Below are positions 9,040 through 17,349 of a stretch of 64,000 nt of DNA, in pieces; positions within the stretch are counted from its first letter, which is position 1, and each line of letters begins with the position of its first letter. The stretch spans positions 15,205 through 79,204 of the forward strand of contig DVKT01000032.1 in assembly GCA_018715885.1 (NCBI GenBank), given 5' to 3'. The notes below the pieces were generated by a model, which saw only the letters and a program-made list of their open reading frames with translations, was not told the DNA's origin and made no database searches. The translations under genes and the position numbers were made by a program. The stretch comes from Caccoplasma intestinavium (lineage in GTDB: Bacteria; Bacteroidota; Bacteroidia; Bacteroidales; UBA11471).

Positions 9040-10359
9040 TTAAAAGAAGAATCTTATCACGTCATTGAGATTGGCGTAAATCAACAAGGCAAACAGCAGT
9101 ACCATACCGGTGATTTGCGCATATTCCATGAATTTTTCGTTCGGTTTGCGGCGGGCGATGACTTCGTAAAGAAGGAAAAGGACATGACCTCCGTCGAGAG
9201 CCGGAATGGGTAGTATATTCATGAATGCGAGTATGATAGAAAGGAATGCTGTCATTTCCCAGAAAGCTTCCCAATTCCATATCGAAGGGAAAATGCTGCC
9301 GATTGTTCCGAATCCGCCTAAACTGTTGGCACCTTCTTTGGTAAACACATATTTAAAGTCTCCTACATATCCGGCAAGCGTATTGAAACCTTTTTTGATG
9401 CCTTTGGGTATTGATTCGAAAAATCCGTAATATATGGTTTCAGTGGGGTAGAATGTCGAGGCGGGAACGAGTGTGATACCTATTTGCCCTTCGGTATTGA
9501 CGGCGACGGGGAGTTCCATTTCTCTGCCTTTGCGGATAAAAGATATTTCGGCCGAAGCTCCCTTATGGGCCCCAAGTGCGGCGGTGAAATCGGTATAATC
9601 GGGCGTAGCCGCGCCGTTTACGGCGACGATGCTGTCTCCAGCTTGCATTCCGGCATCGGCAGCACCATATCCTGCGACGGCACTTTGTACGACAACCGGC
9701 ATACGGCAGCTGGCAAAACGTTGGTTGGCTCCGATGAGTTGCAGCATGAGGTCGTCGGGCAAGTTCAGTTTTACCACTTCATTGTTGCGCAGTACTTCTA
9801 CTTCACGGGCTTCGGCGAGGGCGCGGATAGTTTCACCCGAGAAGTCGTAAAGCGTTTTGCCGTCGGCTGTTAAGGGCACATCACCGTTTTGGAATCCGGC
9901 GTTTTTTGCCACTTCGCTGTAAACGAGTCCGTTTCCGATATTTTTTATGGGAAGTATCGTATCACCCCATACAAAGGCTATCATGGCGTAAATAACGAGG
10001 GCAAGCAAGAAATTGTTGATGACTCCCGCAGTCATGATGAGCAGTCGTTGCCAGGCCGGTTTGGAACGGAACTCCCAGGGTTTTTCGGGTTGAGCCATTT
10101 GTTCTTTATCCATAGACTCATCTATCATTCCGGCAATTTTTACGTATCCACCCAGAGGCAGCCAACCTATACCGTATTCGGTATCGCTGTTTTTGGGTTT
10201 GTATTTAAACAAGGAGAACCAGGGATCGAAGAAGAGATAAAATTTTTCAACCCGGACTTTGAACAGACGGGCAAAAAAGAAATGTCCCAATTCGTGTATA
10301 AATACGAGAATCGAGAGACTGAGCATAAGTTGGGCGGCTTTTATCAGAAAAGTTTCCAT
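9040..10359 (-). CDS. rseP: RIP zinc metalloprotease RseP (site-2 protease)
   Basis: 439 residues, intramembrane protease of the M50 family. The zinc motif HELGH is at residues 22-26 in the first membrane helix, and the third ligand motif LDGGH is near the C-terminus. One recognisable PDZ domain (VAGYGAADAGMQAGDSIVAVNGAATPDYTDF) plus a more diverged one lies between. In other bacteria it cleaves anti-sigma factors and leftover signal peptides in the inner membrane. It sits 30 bp downstream of dxr, a conserved pairing also found in proteobacteria (dxr-cdsA-rseP), which supports the call. Confidence 0.95.
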   Translation of the reverse strand: METFLIKAAQLMLSLSILVFIHELGHFFFARLFKVRVEKFYLFFDPWFSLFKYKPKNSDTEYGIGWLPLGGYVKIAGMIDESMDKEQMAQPEKPWEFRSKPAWQRLLIMTAGVINNFLLALVIYAMIAFVWGDTILPIKNIGNGLVYSEVAKNAGFQNGDVPLTADGKTLYDFSGETIRALAEAREVEVLRNNEVVKLNLPDDLMLQLIGANQRFASCRMPVVVQSAVAGYGAADAGMQAGDSIVAVNGAATPDYTDFTAALGAHKGASAEISFIRKGREMELPVAVNTEGQIGITLVPASTFYPTETIYYGFFESIPKGIKKGFNTLAGYVGDFKYVFTKEGANSLGGFGTIGSIFPSIWNWEAFWEMTAFLSIILAFMNILPIPALDGGHVLFLLYEVIARRKPNEKFMEYAQITGMVLLFALLIYANLNDVIRFFF

Positions 10360-10389
10360 AAGTCGGCTTGTGTAATAGTTTTTATAGGG

Positions 10390-11544
10390 TTATATCCATT
10401 CTTGGGTAAGACGTCGCGTCTCGGTATCGGTGGCGACATAATCGTCGTAAGTAGGGGTAGATACAAACGATACGGCATTCATTGCACGGGCGATGAGTTG
10501 CGGCATGTCGGTAAAAGCAATGCGGTCGTTCAGGAAGGCATCTACAACAATTTCGTTGGCGGCATTCATGATGCATGGCATGTTTCCTCCTCGTCGCATA
10601 GCCTCGTAGGCATATTCCAGCAAAGGGAATCGGCCGGTATCGGGACGCTCGAAAGTCAATGTCATGTAATGATCCAGTTGCGGTTTCGGGTCGGGATTGG
10701 GTAGTCGATAAGGGTAAGCAAATGCGTATTGTATCGGAAGTTTCATGTTGGGCAGACCCAACTGGGCTTTGATGGCACCGTCTTGGAATTGTACCATCGA
10801 ATGTACGATGGATTGCGGGTGGACGGCTACCTCTATTTGTTCGGGTCCGACATTGAAAAGCCATCGGGCTTCGATGACTTCAAATCCCTTATTCATCATC
10901 GATGCCGAGTCGATTGTGATTTTAGCACCCATTTTCCAGTTGGGGTGTTTCAAGGCCTCGTTTTTGGTAACATGTTTCAGTTTCTCTGCCGAGAGATTCC
11001 GGAAAGGACCACCCGAGGCCGTAAGAATGATTTTCTCTATGGGGTTGTTGTTTTCGCCCGATAGACATTGGAAAATCGCCGAGTGTTCCGAGTCGACAGG
11101 AATAATGGGTACACGCTTTTCGAGAGCCAGACCCGTAATCAGTTCTCCTGCGACGACAAGAGTTTCTTTATTGGCCAATGCTATGGCTTTGCCGGCTTCG
11201 ATCGCTTTTATCGTCGGGTAAAGTCCCGCATATCCCATCATGGCCGTGAGTACCATATCGATAGGTTGCGCCTCAACGATTTGTGCGATAGCCTCGCTGC
11301 CAGCGTACACTTTTATCGGCATGTCGCTCAATGCCTCTTTCAAACGGGGATAGAGGCTTTTATCGGCAATGACGACAGCTTCGGGAGAAAAACGACGTGC
11401 TTGTTCTACCAATAAATCGATATTGCGATTTGCCGTGAGGGCATATACTTCAAAGAGGTCTGAGTGTTCCGCTACGACTTGTAGGGCTTGCGTTCCGATC
11501 GAACCGGTCGATCCCAGTATGGCTAATTGTTTTTTTGTTCCCAT
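10390..11544 (-). CDS. dxr: 1-deoxy-D-xylulose 5-phosphate reductoisomerase
   Basis: 384 residues from ATG 11544 (MGTKKQLAILGSTGSIG); three earlier in-frame codons (MFF) are unlikely. It converts DXP to MEP with NADPH, the committed step of non-mevalonate isoprenoid synthesis. Visible signatures are the NADPH-binding GSTGSIG near the N-terminus, ALANKETLVVAGE, PVDSEHSAIFQCL and the substrate loop TASGGPF. Full length for the family (about 385-400). It is second in a tight minus-strand operon, 15 bp after the M23-like gene. Confidence 0.97.
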   Translation of the reverse strand: MGTKKQLAILGSTGSIGTQALQVVAEHSDLFEVYALTANRNIDLLVEQARRFSPEAVVIADKSLYPRLKEALSDMPIKVYAGSEAIAQIVEAQPIDMVLTAMMGYAGLYPTIKAIEAGKAIALANKETLVVAGELITGLALEKRVPIIPVDSEHSAIFQCLSGENNNPIEKIILTASGGPFRNLSAEKLKHVTKNEALKHPNWKMGAKITIDSASMMNKGFEVIEARWLFNVGPEQIEVAVHPQSIVHSMVQFQDGAIKAQLGLPNMKLPIQYAFAYPYRLPNPDPKPQLDHYMTLTFERPDTGRFPLLEYAYEAMRRGGNMPCIMNAANEIVVDAFLNDRIAFTDMPQLIARAMNAVSFVSTPTYDDYVATDTETRRLTQEWI

Positions 11545-11559
11545 AAAAAACATGCGCTG

Positions 11560-12423
11560 TCAGAAATGAATATATTCCGATGGATTCAAAGGAATGCCCT
11601 GATGCCAGAGTTGGAATTCTACGTACGGGCGGATTTTTCCTTCGATGAGATTTCCCGATATGGCGATGTTCTCGCCTTCCGAGACTTTTTGTCCGACCGA
11701 TTTTAACAATCGGTCGTTGCATCGGTATATCGATATGTAGTTGTTATTGTGTTGTACTTCGATGACATATCCTTCTTCGGCACTGAAATAGGTGGCGATG
11801 ACAGTCCCGTCGAGTACGGTCGCTACGGGCGATTGGCGCGGCGGTGTGATGCGTATGCCGAAGATTTTCCTCTGAGGGTTGAAAGTCTGTGTTATCCGAC
11901 CTTTGACCGGAGGGTAAAAAATTAGGTTGTCGGCTACGTTTTGGTTGAAAACGTCGAGTGTATATTTCCCCTCTTCGGCATATTTGCGCAGGAATGAATT
12001 TGTCGCATTGGAGGCCGGTAAAAGGGAATCAATGGAATAAGTGTGCAGAAGTTGTTCATTATTGATGTCGACCGAGTCGAGTGGAATATTCCCCGAGATG
12101 ATGTTGGATAAATTGTCGAGATACGCTTTGTTGATGTTTACGATACGGGACAGAGAGTCGACCGATATGGCGTTATCTACGATTTGACGGCGCATTTCGG
12201 GGCTGATATATCCCGGTAGTGTGCGGCGTAGCGGCGTGCGGGTAATGAGGTAAGTCGTCAATCCGCCGATAAGGATTACGGCGATGAGGATCGAAAGAAT
12301 CACTGTTAGCCTCGATATGCGTAACATCACGACCTGCTCCAACGTGTGTTCGTTGAAGATCGTAAGTTTATAGGAGAATCGGAGTTTTTTCCACACCGAT
12401 TTTATTTTATTGTTTGTCTGCAT
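11560..12423 (-). CDS. Membrane-anchored M23/LytM-like protein with lost zinc ligands
   Basis: 287 residues: a short cytoplasmic N-terminus, one membrane helix (about 33-57, LTVILSILIAVILIGGLTTYLI), a coiled or linker region, and a C-terminal LytM fold (about 175-287). The usual HLHFE motif reads P-Y267-V-E269-F-Q271, the Y-x-H motif reads IYRCN, and the HxGxD motif reads FGIRIT, so every expected zinc ligand appears replaced. Such degenerate LytM proteins (EnvC and NlpD types) activate amidases rather than cut peptidoglycan. First gene of the dxr-rseP-rlmI run; a -7 box lies about 60 bp upstream. Function is inferred only. Confidence 0.82.
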   Translation of the reverse strand: MQTNNKIKSVWKKLRFSYKLTIFNEHTLEQVVMLRISRLTVILSILIAVILIGGLTTYLITRTPLRRTLPGYISPEMRRQIVDNAISVDSLSRIVNINKAYLDNLSNIISGNIPLDSVDINNEQLLHTYSIDSLLPASNATNSFLRKYAEEGKYTLDVFNQNVADNLIFYPPVKGRITQTFNPQRKIFGIRITPPRQSPVATVLDGTVIATYFSAEEGYVIEVQHNNNYISIYRCNDRLLKSVGQKVSEGENIAISGNLIEGKIRPYVEFQLWHQGIPLNPSEYIHF

Positions 12424-12483
12424 GCCTTGCGTATTGCGATATTACACTTGTATGCTATATACGGGAAATTTTATCCTAATTTG

Positions 12484-12491
12484 CAAAGTTA
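12484..12491 (-). promoter_or_regulatory. -7 element for the M23/dxr/rseP operon
   Basis: On the minus strand TAACTTTG matches the Bacteroidetes -7 consensus TAnnTTTG, about 60 bp before the M23-like start. No clear TTTG is found 19-21 bp further upstream. Confidence 0.45.
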
Positions 12492-12717
12492 ATAATTATT
12501 CGCTATACCTTGCGGGTCTCTTTCTATTTTTAGAAAAGTTTTGATTTTTCGTCGATTGTCTTTTTGTTTGATTGCCATTTTTGTAAGGTAGACGAACTTA
12601 ATCTGCCCCGTTTCTGTTATATATATGCTTGTAAATGCAGATGGCTTCCTTTGGATTTCCCGGGAGAGGGGCATATCTTTTGTTTATCCGGGATCGATAA
12701 TTTTTTTGATAAATTGT

Positions 12718-13908
12718 ATGGAAACAAAAAAACGTTTATGGGGTGCGGCGGCGATTGTTGCCGTTGCCGGATTTTTAGCGGGACAGAACGTGAGTGCCCA
12801 GACGCTGGTCGTCGAAGAGGAGATCGTCGAGGTGCAACCTTTACCCGGTACACAGTATTATAGCAGTAAAGGGGCAAGAAGCAACTGGTTTATATCGGTC
12901 GGAGCCGGAACACAGACCTATGTCAAGTCTCTTCACCGCGGTAAACAGCAGTTTACGTTGGCTCTCGATGTGGCTGCCGGTAAATGGATTTCGCCCTATC
13001 TTGCCTTGCGTCTTGATTTCATGGGAGGAAGCGTCAAAAAAATGTGGCCTCGCGTGGGAGAACCGCAAACGGCTCGTTATGTGGCTCTTTATGGCGACTT
13101 GATGTGGGATCTTACCAATGCTCTCGGCGGTTATAATCCCATGCGTATTGTCTCGTTCCGTCCTTTTGCCGGTGTGGGTGCCATGTACACTTTCAAAAAT
13201 GAAATGGCAGGACGCGATACATATCTTTTCCCCGTATCGGCCGGTATCAATATCAACTTCCGTTTGTGCCACTATGCCGACCTCTTTATTGAGGGACGAG
13301 CCAATATGATGAGTAATAACTTCTCTGAGCAGTTTTGGGCAAGCCGCCGCATCGAAACCGTTGTTTCGGCTGTTGCAGGTATTACAATAAAGTTGGGAAA
13401 AGAACGATTCTCCTCTTACAATCCCTATGCCGAGCAGGCACTTGTCTCTTCTATGAATGAACGTATCAATGACTTGCGTGAGGAGCTCGAAGATTGTGAA
13501 AACCGACCATTGCCTCCTCCCGAGAAAATAATCATGTATAAAACCGTACCTGCACCGGTCGATACCACACCCGAGTGCACCGGAAAACTCATGTCGGTAG
13601 TTCGCTTTTCGCTCAACAGTGCTCAGATTGCTCCGGTGGAGATGGTAAATATCTACAACGTAGCCCAATATATGAAGACACATAAAAACTGTACGCTCGT
13701 TGTTACAGGTTATGCCGACGAGAAGACCGGTACGCCCGGGTACAATAAACAGTTGAGCCAACGTCGTGCGCAAGCCGTCATGGATACACTCATCAAGCAA
13801 TATAATATACCGGCTGGTCGTATCGAAATGATTGCAGGGGGAAGTACCAGCCAGCCCTATCCGCAAGATAACAGTTGGAATCGCATTGTTCTTTTCTCGA
13901 CAAAATAA
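12718..13908 (+). CDS. OmpA-family outer-membrane protein with peptidoglycan-binding domain
   Basis: 396 residues from ATG 12718, which gives a signal peptide ending VSAQ; the frame extends upstream without a plausible start. Residues about 45-225 form a beta-barrel-like region (repeated aromatic strands, FFPRPFAGVGAMYTFKNEM-like). A short helical linker (MNERINDLREELEDCENR) follows, then an OmpA C-terminal domain (about 290-396). That domain has the diagnostic GYADEKTGTPGYN and LSQRRAQAVMDTL, carrying the Asp and Arg that hold diaminopimelate. It would tie the outer membrane to the cell wall. Monocistronic; no strong terminator was seen. Confidence 0.9.
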   Translation: METKKRLWGAAAIVAVAGFLAGQNVSAQTLVVEEEIVEVQPLPGTQYYSSKGARSNWFISVGAGTQTYVKSLHRGKQQFTLALDVAAGKWISPYLALRLDFMGGSVKKMWPRVGEPQTARYVALYGDLMWDLTNALGGYNPMRIVSFRPFAGVGAMYTFKNEMAGRDTYLFPVSAGININFRLCHYADLFIEGRANMMSNNFSEQFWASRRIETVVSAVAGITIKLGKERFSSYNPYAEQALVSSMNERINDLREELEDCENRPLPPPEKIIMYKTVPAPVDTTPECTGKLMSVVRFSLNSAQIAPVEMVNIYNVAQYMKTHKNCTLVVTGYADEKTGTPGYNKQLSQRRAQAVMDTLIKQYNIPAGRIEMIAGGSTSQPYPQDNSWNRIVLFSTK

Positions 13909-14063
13909 ATGAGTGGAGGCCGATGTGCTCTTGCCTCGGTCGTTGTTCCGGCCTTTATCGTTTCGGGATAGGGGCGGAAGTTAATTGAGAATATTGATTG
14001 TCATCTCGAATGACGGATAGTGTCGTTTCGGGACAGACGAGAGAAACCTTTTTGACGATAAAA

Positions 14064-14100
14064 GCGAAAGGCCGTGCAGATTATCTGCACGGCCTTTCGC
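14064..14100. terminator. Terminator of the leucine operon
   Basis: A perfect 17-bp inverted repeat (14064-14080 and 14084-14100) with a 3-nt centre, 20 bp past the leuB stop on the minus strand. GC-rich core ggccgtgcaga with A/T-rich outer ends; it can work in both directions. Confidence 0.85.
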
Positions 14101-14120
14101 CGTGTTGTAACGTAGGTAGA

Positions 14121-15194
14121 TTATTTTTCGTTGATGATATAGTCGGTGATCCATTGTCCCACTTCGGAACATTTGTATGCTTTCCCATCTCCGCAAATAT
14201 CTTCGGTAACAACACCGGCTTCGAGCGATGCGGCGACGGCCCGGCGTATGGCAGCGCCTTCTTCCGTGAGTCCGAATGCGTATTCGAACATCAGGGCGGC
14301 CGAAAGTATCGTGGCAACAGGATTGGCTATGTCTTTTCCGGCGGCCTGAGGGTATGAGCCATGTATCGGTTCGAATACCGAGGTATGTATTCCTATCGAA
14401 GCCGAAGGAAGCATTCCCAAAGAACCGGTGATGACCGAGGCTTCATCGGTGAGAATATCGCCAAACATGTTTTCGGTTACGATGACGTCGAAACGGCTCG
14501 GGAACTGGACGAGCTGCATGGCGGCGTTATCGACAAACATATACTCGGTCGTAACGTCGGTATTTTCTTTGGCGATTTCCTGCGATACTTCGCGCCATAA
14601 ACGAGATGTACAGAGGACATTGGCTTTGTCTACGACCGTTACTTTTTTGCGACGCTGACGGGCGTATTTATAAGCCAGCCGGACGATACGCTCAACTTCC
14701 TCGCGACTGTACAAGCAAGTATCGTATGCTACTGTACCGTCTTCGCTCCGGCCTTGCGGACGGCCGAAATAAATTCCTCCCGTGAGCTCACGTATACACA
14801 TGAGGTCGGTACCTTCCACAATATCCCTACGTAACGGAGACTTGTGAAGCAACGAAGAAAATGTAGTTACGGGACGTATGTTGGCGTAAAGTCCCAATTG
14901 CTTGCGCATACCCAGCAGACCCTGCTCGGGACGGACTTTGGCCGAGGGATTGTTGTCGTATTTGGGGTCGCCGATAGCGCCGAACAATACAGCATCGGAT
15001 TCCATGCACAACTTATGGGTTTCTTCGGGATAGGGATTTCCGCAACGGTCTATCGCGCAGGCACCTACCCAAGCATGTTGGTGAGACAGTTCATGACCGA
15101 AGCGTTTACAAACGGCTTCGGTAACTTGCAGGGCTTGTCCTACGATTTCGGGACCGATACCGTCGCCCGGCAATACGGCGATTTTCAGTTTCAT
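14121..15194 (-). CDS. leuB: 3-isopropylmalate dehydrogenase
   Basis: 357 residues from ATG 15194 (MKLKIAVLPGDGIGPE). The frame runs 43 codons further up into the preceding gene, but that part is not family-like. It oxidises and decarboxylates 3-isopropylmalate to 2-ketoisocaproate with NAD+. Signatures: GDGIGPEIV, the arginine-rich substrate segment RPVTTFSSLL...IRELTGGIYFG, the Asp-rich metal site TDEASVITGSLGMLPSASIG, and HGSYPQAAGKDIANPVA. Last gene of the leu operon, 20 bp after the second synthase gene, and followed by a strong terminator. Confidence 0.97.
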   Translation of the reverse strand: MKLKIAVLPGDGIGPEIVGQALQVTEAVCKRFGHELSHQHAWVGACAIDRCGNPYPEETHKLCMESDAVLFGAIGDPKYDNNPSAKVRPEQGLLGMRKQLGLYANIRPVTTFSSLLHKSPLRRDIVEGTDLMCIRELTGGIYFGRPQGRSEDGTVAYDTCLYSREEVERIVRLAYKYARQRRKKVTVVDKANVLCTSRLWREVSQEIAKENTDVTTEYMFVDNAAMQLVQFPSRFDVIVTENMFGDILTDEASVITGSLGMLPSASIGIHTSVFEPIHGSYPQAAGKDIANPVATILSAALMFEYAFGLTEEGAAIRRAVAASLEAGVVTEDICGDGKAYKCSEVGQWITDYIINEK

Positions 15195-15214
15195 AACAAG
15201 ATATTTTAGAGATT

Positions 15215-16732
15215 TTACAATTCTTCGATTTGGTTCAGCATTTTTACGGTGGCTTGTATGGCCGCTTCGGTCTGGTCGGCGTCGAGACCTCGGGTTTTGA
15301 ATGTGTGGTTGTGATAGTTCCAAGTGATGACGGTTTGCACGAAAGCATCGGTACGACCCCCGGGAGGAATATCGACCGTGTAATTGGTCAACATCGGGAA
15401 TTCGAGGCCCAATTGTTGTTTGTAAATGGTGCGTACCGCTTTTACGAAAGCATCGTACTGACCGTCTCCGGTGGCCGTTTGCTCATATTGTTTGCCGTGT
15501 ATCTCTATTTTTACGACGGCAACCGGGTGCAATCCTTGTGCCAAAGCAAGCGAATAGTTGAGCAGACGTATCTTTTGGTCTTTGATGTCGTGTTTCAATA
15601 CATCGGAGATGATATAAGGCAGATCCTCTTGCGTTACCTGCTCTTTCTTATCGCCCAAAGCAATAATCCGTTCGGTTACTTTTCGCATCGATTCTTCGTC
15701 GAGTTCGATACCCAAAGTTTCGAGATTTTTACGGATATTGGCTTTTCCCGAAGTTTTTCCCAATGCATATTCGCGAGTGCGACCGAAACGCTCGGGAAGC
15801 AAGTCGTTGTAATAGAGGTTGCTTTTGCTGTCTCCGTCGGCGTGCACGCCGGCGCATTGTGTGAATACATGTTCGCCGATGACCGGCTTGTTGGCAGGAA
15901 TACGCACGCCGGAGTAGGACTCGACGACCCGGCTTACTTGATTGATTTTTTTCTCGTCGATTCCGGTCGTGCATTTGAGCTGGTCGTGTATCACGGCCAA
16001 TACGCTCGAAAGCGGGGCATTTCCGGCACGTTCACCCAATCCGTTGATTGTACAGTGTATGCCTTGTATGCCGGCTTTTACGGCCGAGTAGACATTTGCT
16101 ATGGCTAAGTCATAGTCGTTGTGCCCGTGAAAGTCGAACCGGCAGTTGGGGTAACGCTTTATCATTGTCGAACAGAATTCAAAACATTGGTAAGGGTTGA
16201 GGATTCCCAACGTGTCGGGCAACATGAAATGCTCTATGTATTCATCTTGCAGAGCGTCCATGAGCGTAAATACATATTCGGGAGAATGTATCATGCCGTT
16301 CGACCAGTCTTCGAGGTAAATGTTTACCCGCATATCGTTTTCCCGTGCTAAGGCGATTTCGGCTTTTATGTCGGCGATATGTTCTTCCGGAGTCTTTTTC
16401 AGTTGTTCCCTGCAATGGCGTAACGACCCTTTACACAAGAGATTGATGGTTTTTCCGCCGGCTTCTTTGATCCAGCGAATGGAAATACCTTTGTCGATAA
16501 ACCCGAGAATCTCGATTTTATCGATGAAGTTTTGTTTGCTCGCCCAAGAGCATACTTGGTTTACCGATAGAAATTCTCCTTCGGATACACGCGCCGATGC
16601 GATTTCTATCCGGTCGACATGCAATTCTGTGAGCAGCAGGCGGGCAATACTCAATTTTTCCTGAGGTGCGAATGAGACACCCGAAGTTTGCTCGCCGTCG
16701 CGCAGGGTGGTATCCAATATCTCTATACGCAT
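15215..16732 (-). CDS. 2-isopropylmalate/citramalate synthase-family enzyme, second copy in operon
   Basis: 505 residues. The N-terminal HMGL-like TIM barrel has LDTTLRDGEQTSG and the metal-binding FDFHGHNDYDLA. A C-terminal regulatory domain (about 380-505) resembles the LeuA/CimA allosteric domain. It condenses acetyl-CoA with a 2-keto acid; since a bona fide LeuA heads the operon, this paralogue probably makes citramalate from pyruvate for isoleucine, or homologous chain extension. This second copy between leuD and leuB is the known Bacteroides arrangement. It starts 4 bp after leuD. Substrate is inferred, not seen. Confidence 0.85.
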   Translation of the reverse strand: MRIEILDTTLRDGEQTSGVSFAPQEKLSIARLLLTELHVDRIEIASARVSEGEFLSVNQVCSWASKQNFIDKIEILGFIDKGISIRWIKEAGGKTINLLCKGSLRHCREQLKKTPEEHIADIKAEIALARENDMRVNIYLEDWSNGMIHSPEYVFTLMDALQDEYIEHFMLPDTLGILNPYQCFEFCSTMIKRYPNCRFDFHGHNDYDLAIANVYSAVKAGIQGIHCTINGLGERAGNAPLSSVLAVIHDQLKCTTGIDEKKINQVSRVVESYSGVRIPANKPVIGEHVFTQCAGVHADGDSKSNLYYNDLLPERFGRTREYALGKTSGKANIRKNLETLGIELDEESMRKVTERIIALGDKKEQVTQEDLPYIISDVLKHDIKDQKIRLLNYSLALAQGLHPVAVVKIEIHGKQYEQTATGDGQYDAFVKAVRTIYKQQLGLEFPMLTNYTVDIPPGGRTDAFVQTVITWNYHNHTFKTRGLDADQTEAAIQATVKMLNQIEEL

Positions 16733-16736
16733 GGAA

Positions 16737-17330
16737 TTATTTGTTGTGAGTTTCTTCCCAAGCCTCTGTTTCTGCTTTTTGACTCAACAGGTAGTCGATA
16801 TCATCGAGGCCGTTCATAAGGCAGTGTTTTTTGTATGCATTGATTTCGAAGTGTTCGTTACGTCCGGTAGCTTTATTCGTAATGGTTTGCTCGGGCAGGT
16901 TTACTTCCACTTCGGTTTTGGGATCGGACGAAATAGAGTCGAACAGTTCTTTGAGAAAAGATTCGCTTACGACAACAGGGAGTACGAAATTGTTGAGTTC
17001 GTTGTTTTTGTGAATATCGGCAAAAAAACTCGATACGACAACCCGGAATCCGTAATCGGCGATGGCCCAAGCGGCGTGTTCCCGGCTCGATCCGGAACCG
17101 AAATTTTTACCGGCTACCAGTATTTCACCTCCGTAGGTAGGGTTATTGAGTACGAAATCTTTATTTACGGAACCGTCGGGATTGTAACGCCAGTCCCGAA
17201 AAAGATTTTCACCGAACCCCTCTCGGGTAGTAGCTTTGAGAAAGCGTGCCGGTATGATCTGGTCGGTGTCGACATTTTCGAGGGGAAGGGGTACACATGT
17301 GCTTGTTATGATATTGAATTTCTGTTTCAT
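16737..17330 (-). CDS. leuD: 3-isopropylmalate dehydratase small subunit
   Basis: 197 residues, full length for the small subunit of isopropylmalate isomerase. It holds the family signatures PLPLENVDTDQIIPARFLK near the N-terminus and GKNFGSGSSREHAAWAIADYGFRVV, the swivelling domain that shapes substrate choice. It pairs with LeuC, encoded 19 bp upstream, to convert 2-isopropylmalate to 3-isopropylmalate. Confidence 0.97.
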   Translation of the reverse strand: MKQKFNIITSTCVPLPLENVDTDQIIPARFLKATTREGFGENLFRDWRYNPDGSVNKDFVLNNPTYGGEILVAGKNFGSGSSREHAAWAIADYGFRVVVSSFFADIHKNNELNNFVLPVVVSESFLKELFDSISSDPKTEVEVNLPEQTITNKATGRNEHFEINAYKKHCLMNGLDDIDYLLSQKAETEAWEETHNK

Positions 17331-17349
17331 GATCGTTTGCTTTTGTGGG

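Noticed and set aside
12841..13866. 341-residue minus-strand frame within the OmpA-like gene
   Set aside because: Antisense shadow of a gene with signal peptide and OmpA domain.
15195..15323. 43-codon upstream extension of leuB
   Set aside because: It overlaps the preceding synthase gene out of frame and is basic and unlike the family; the conserved start is at 15194.
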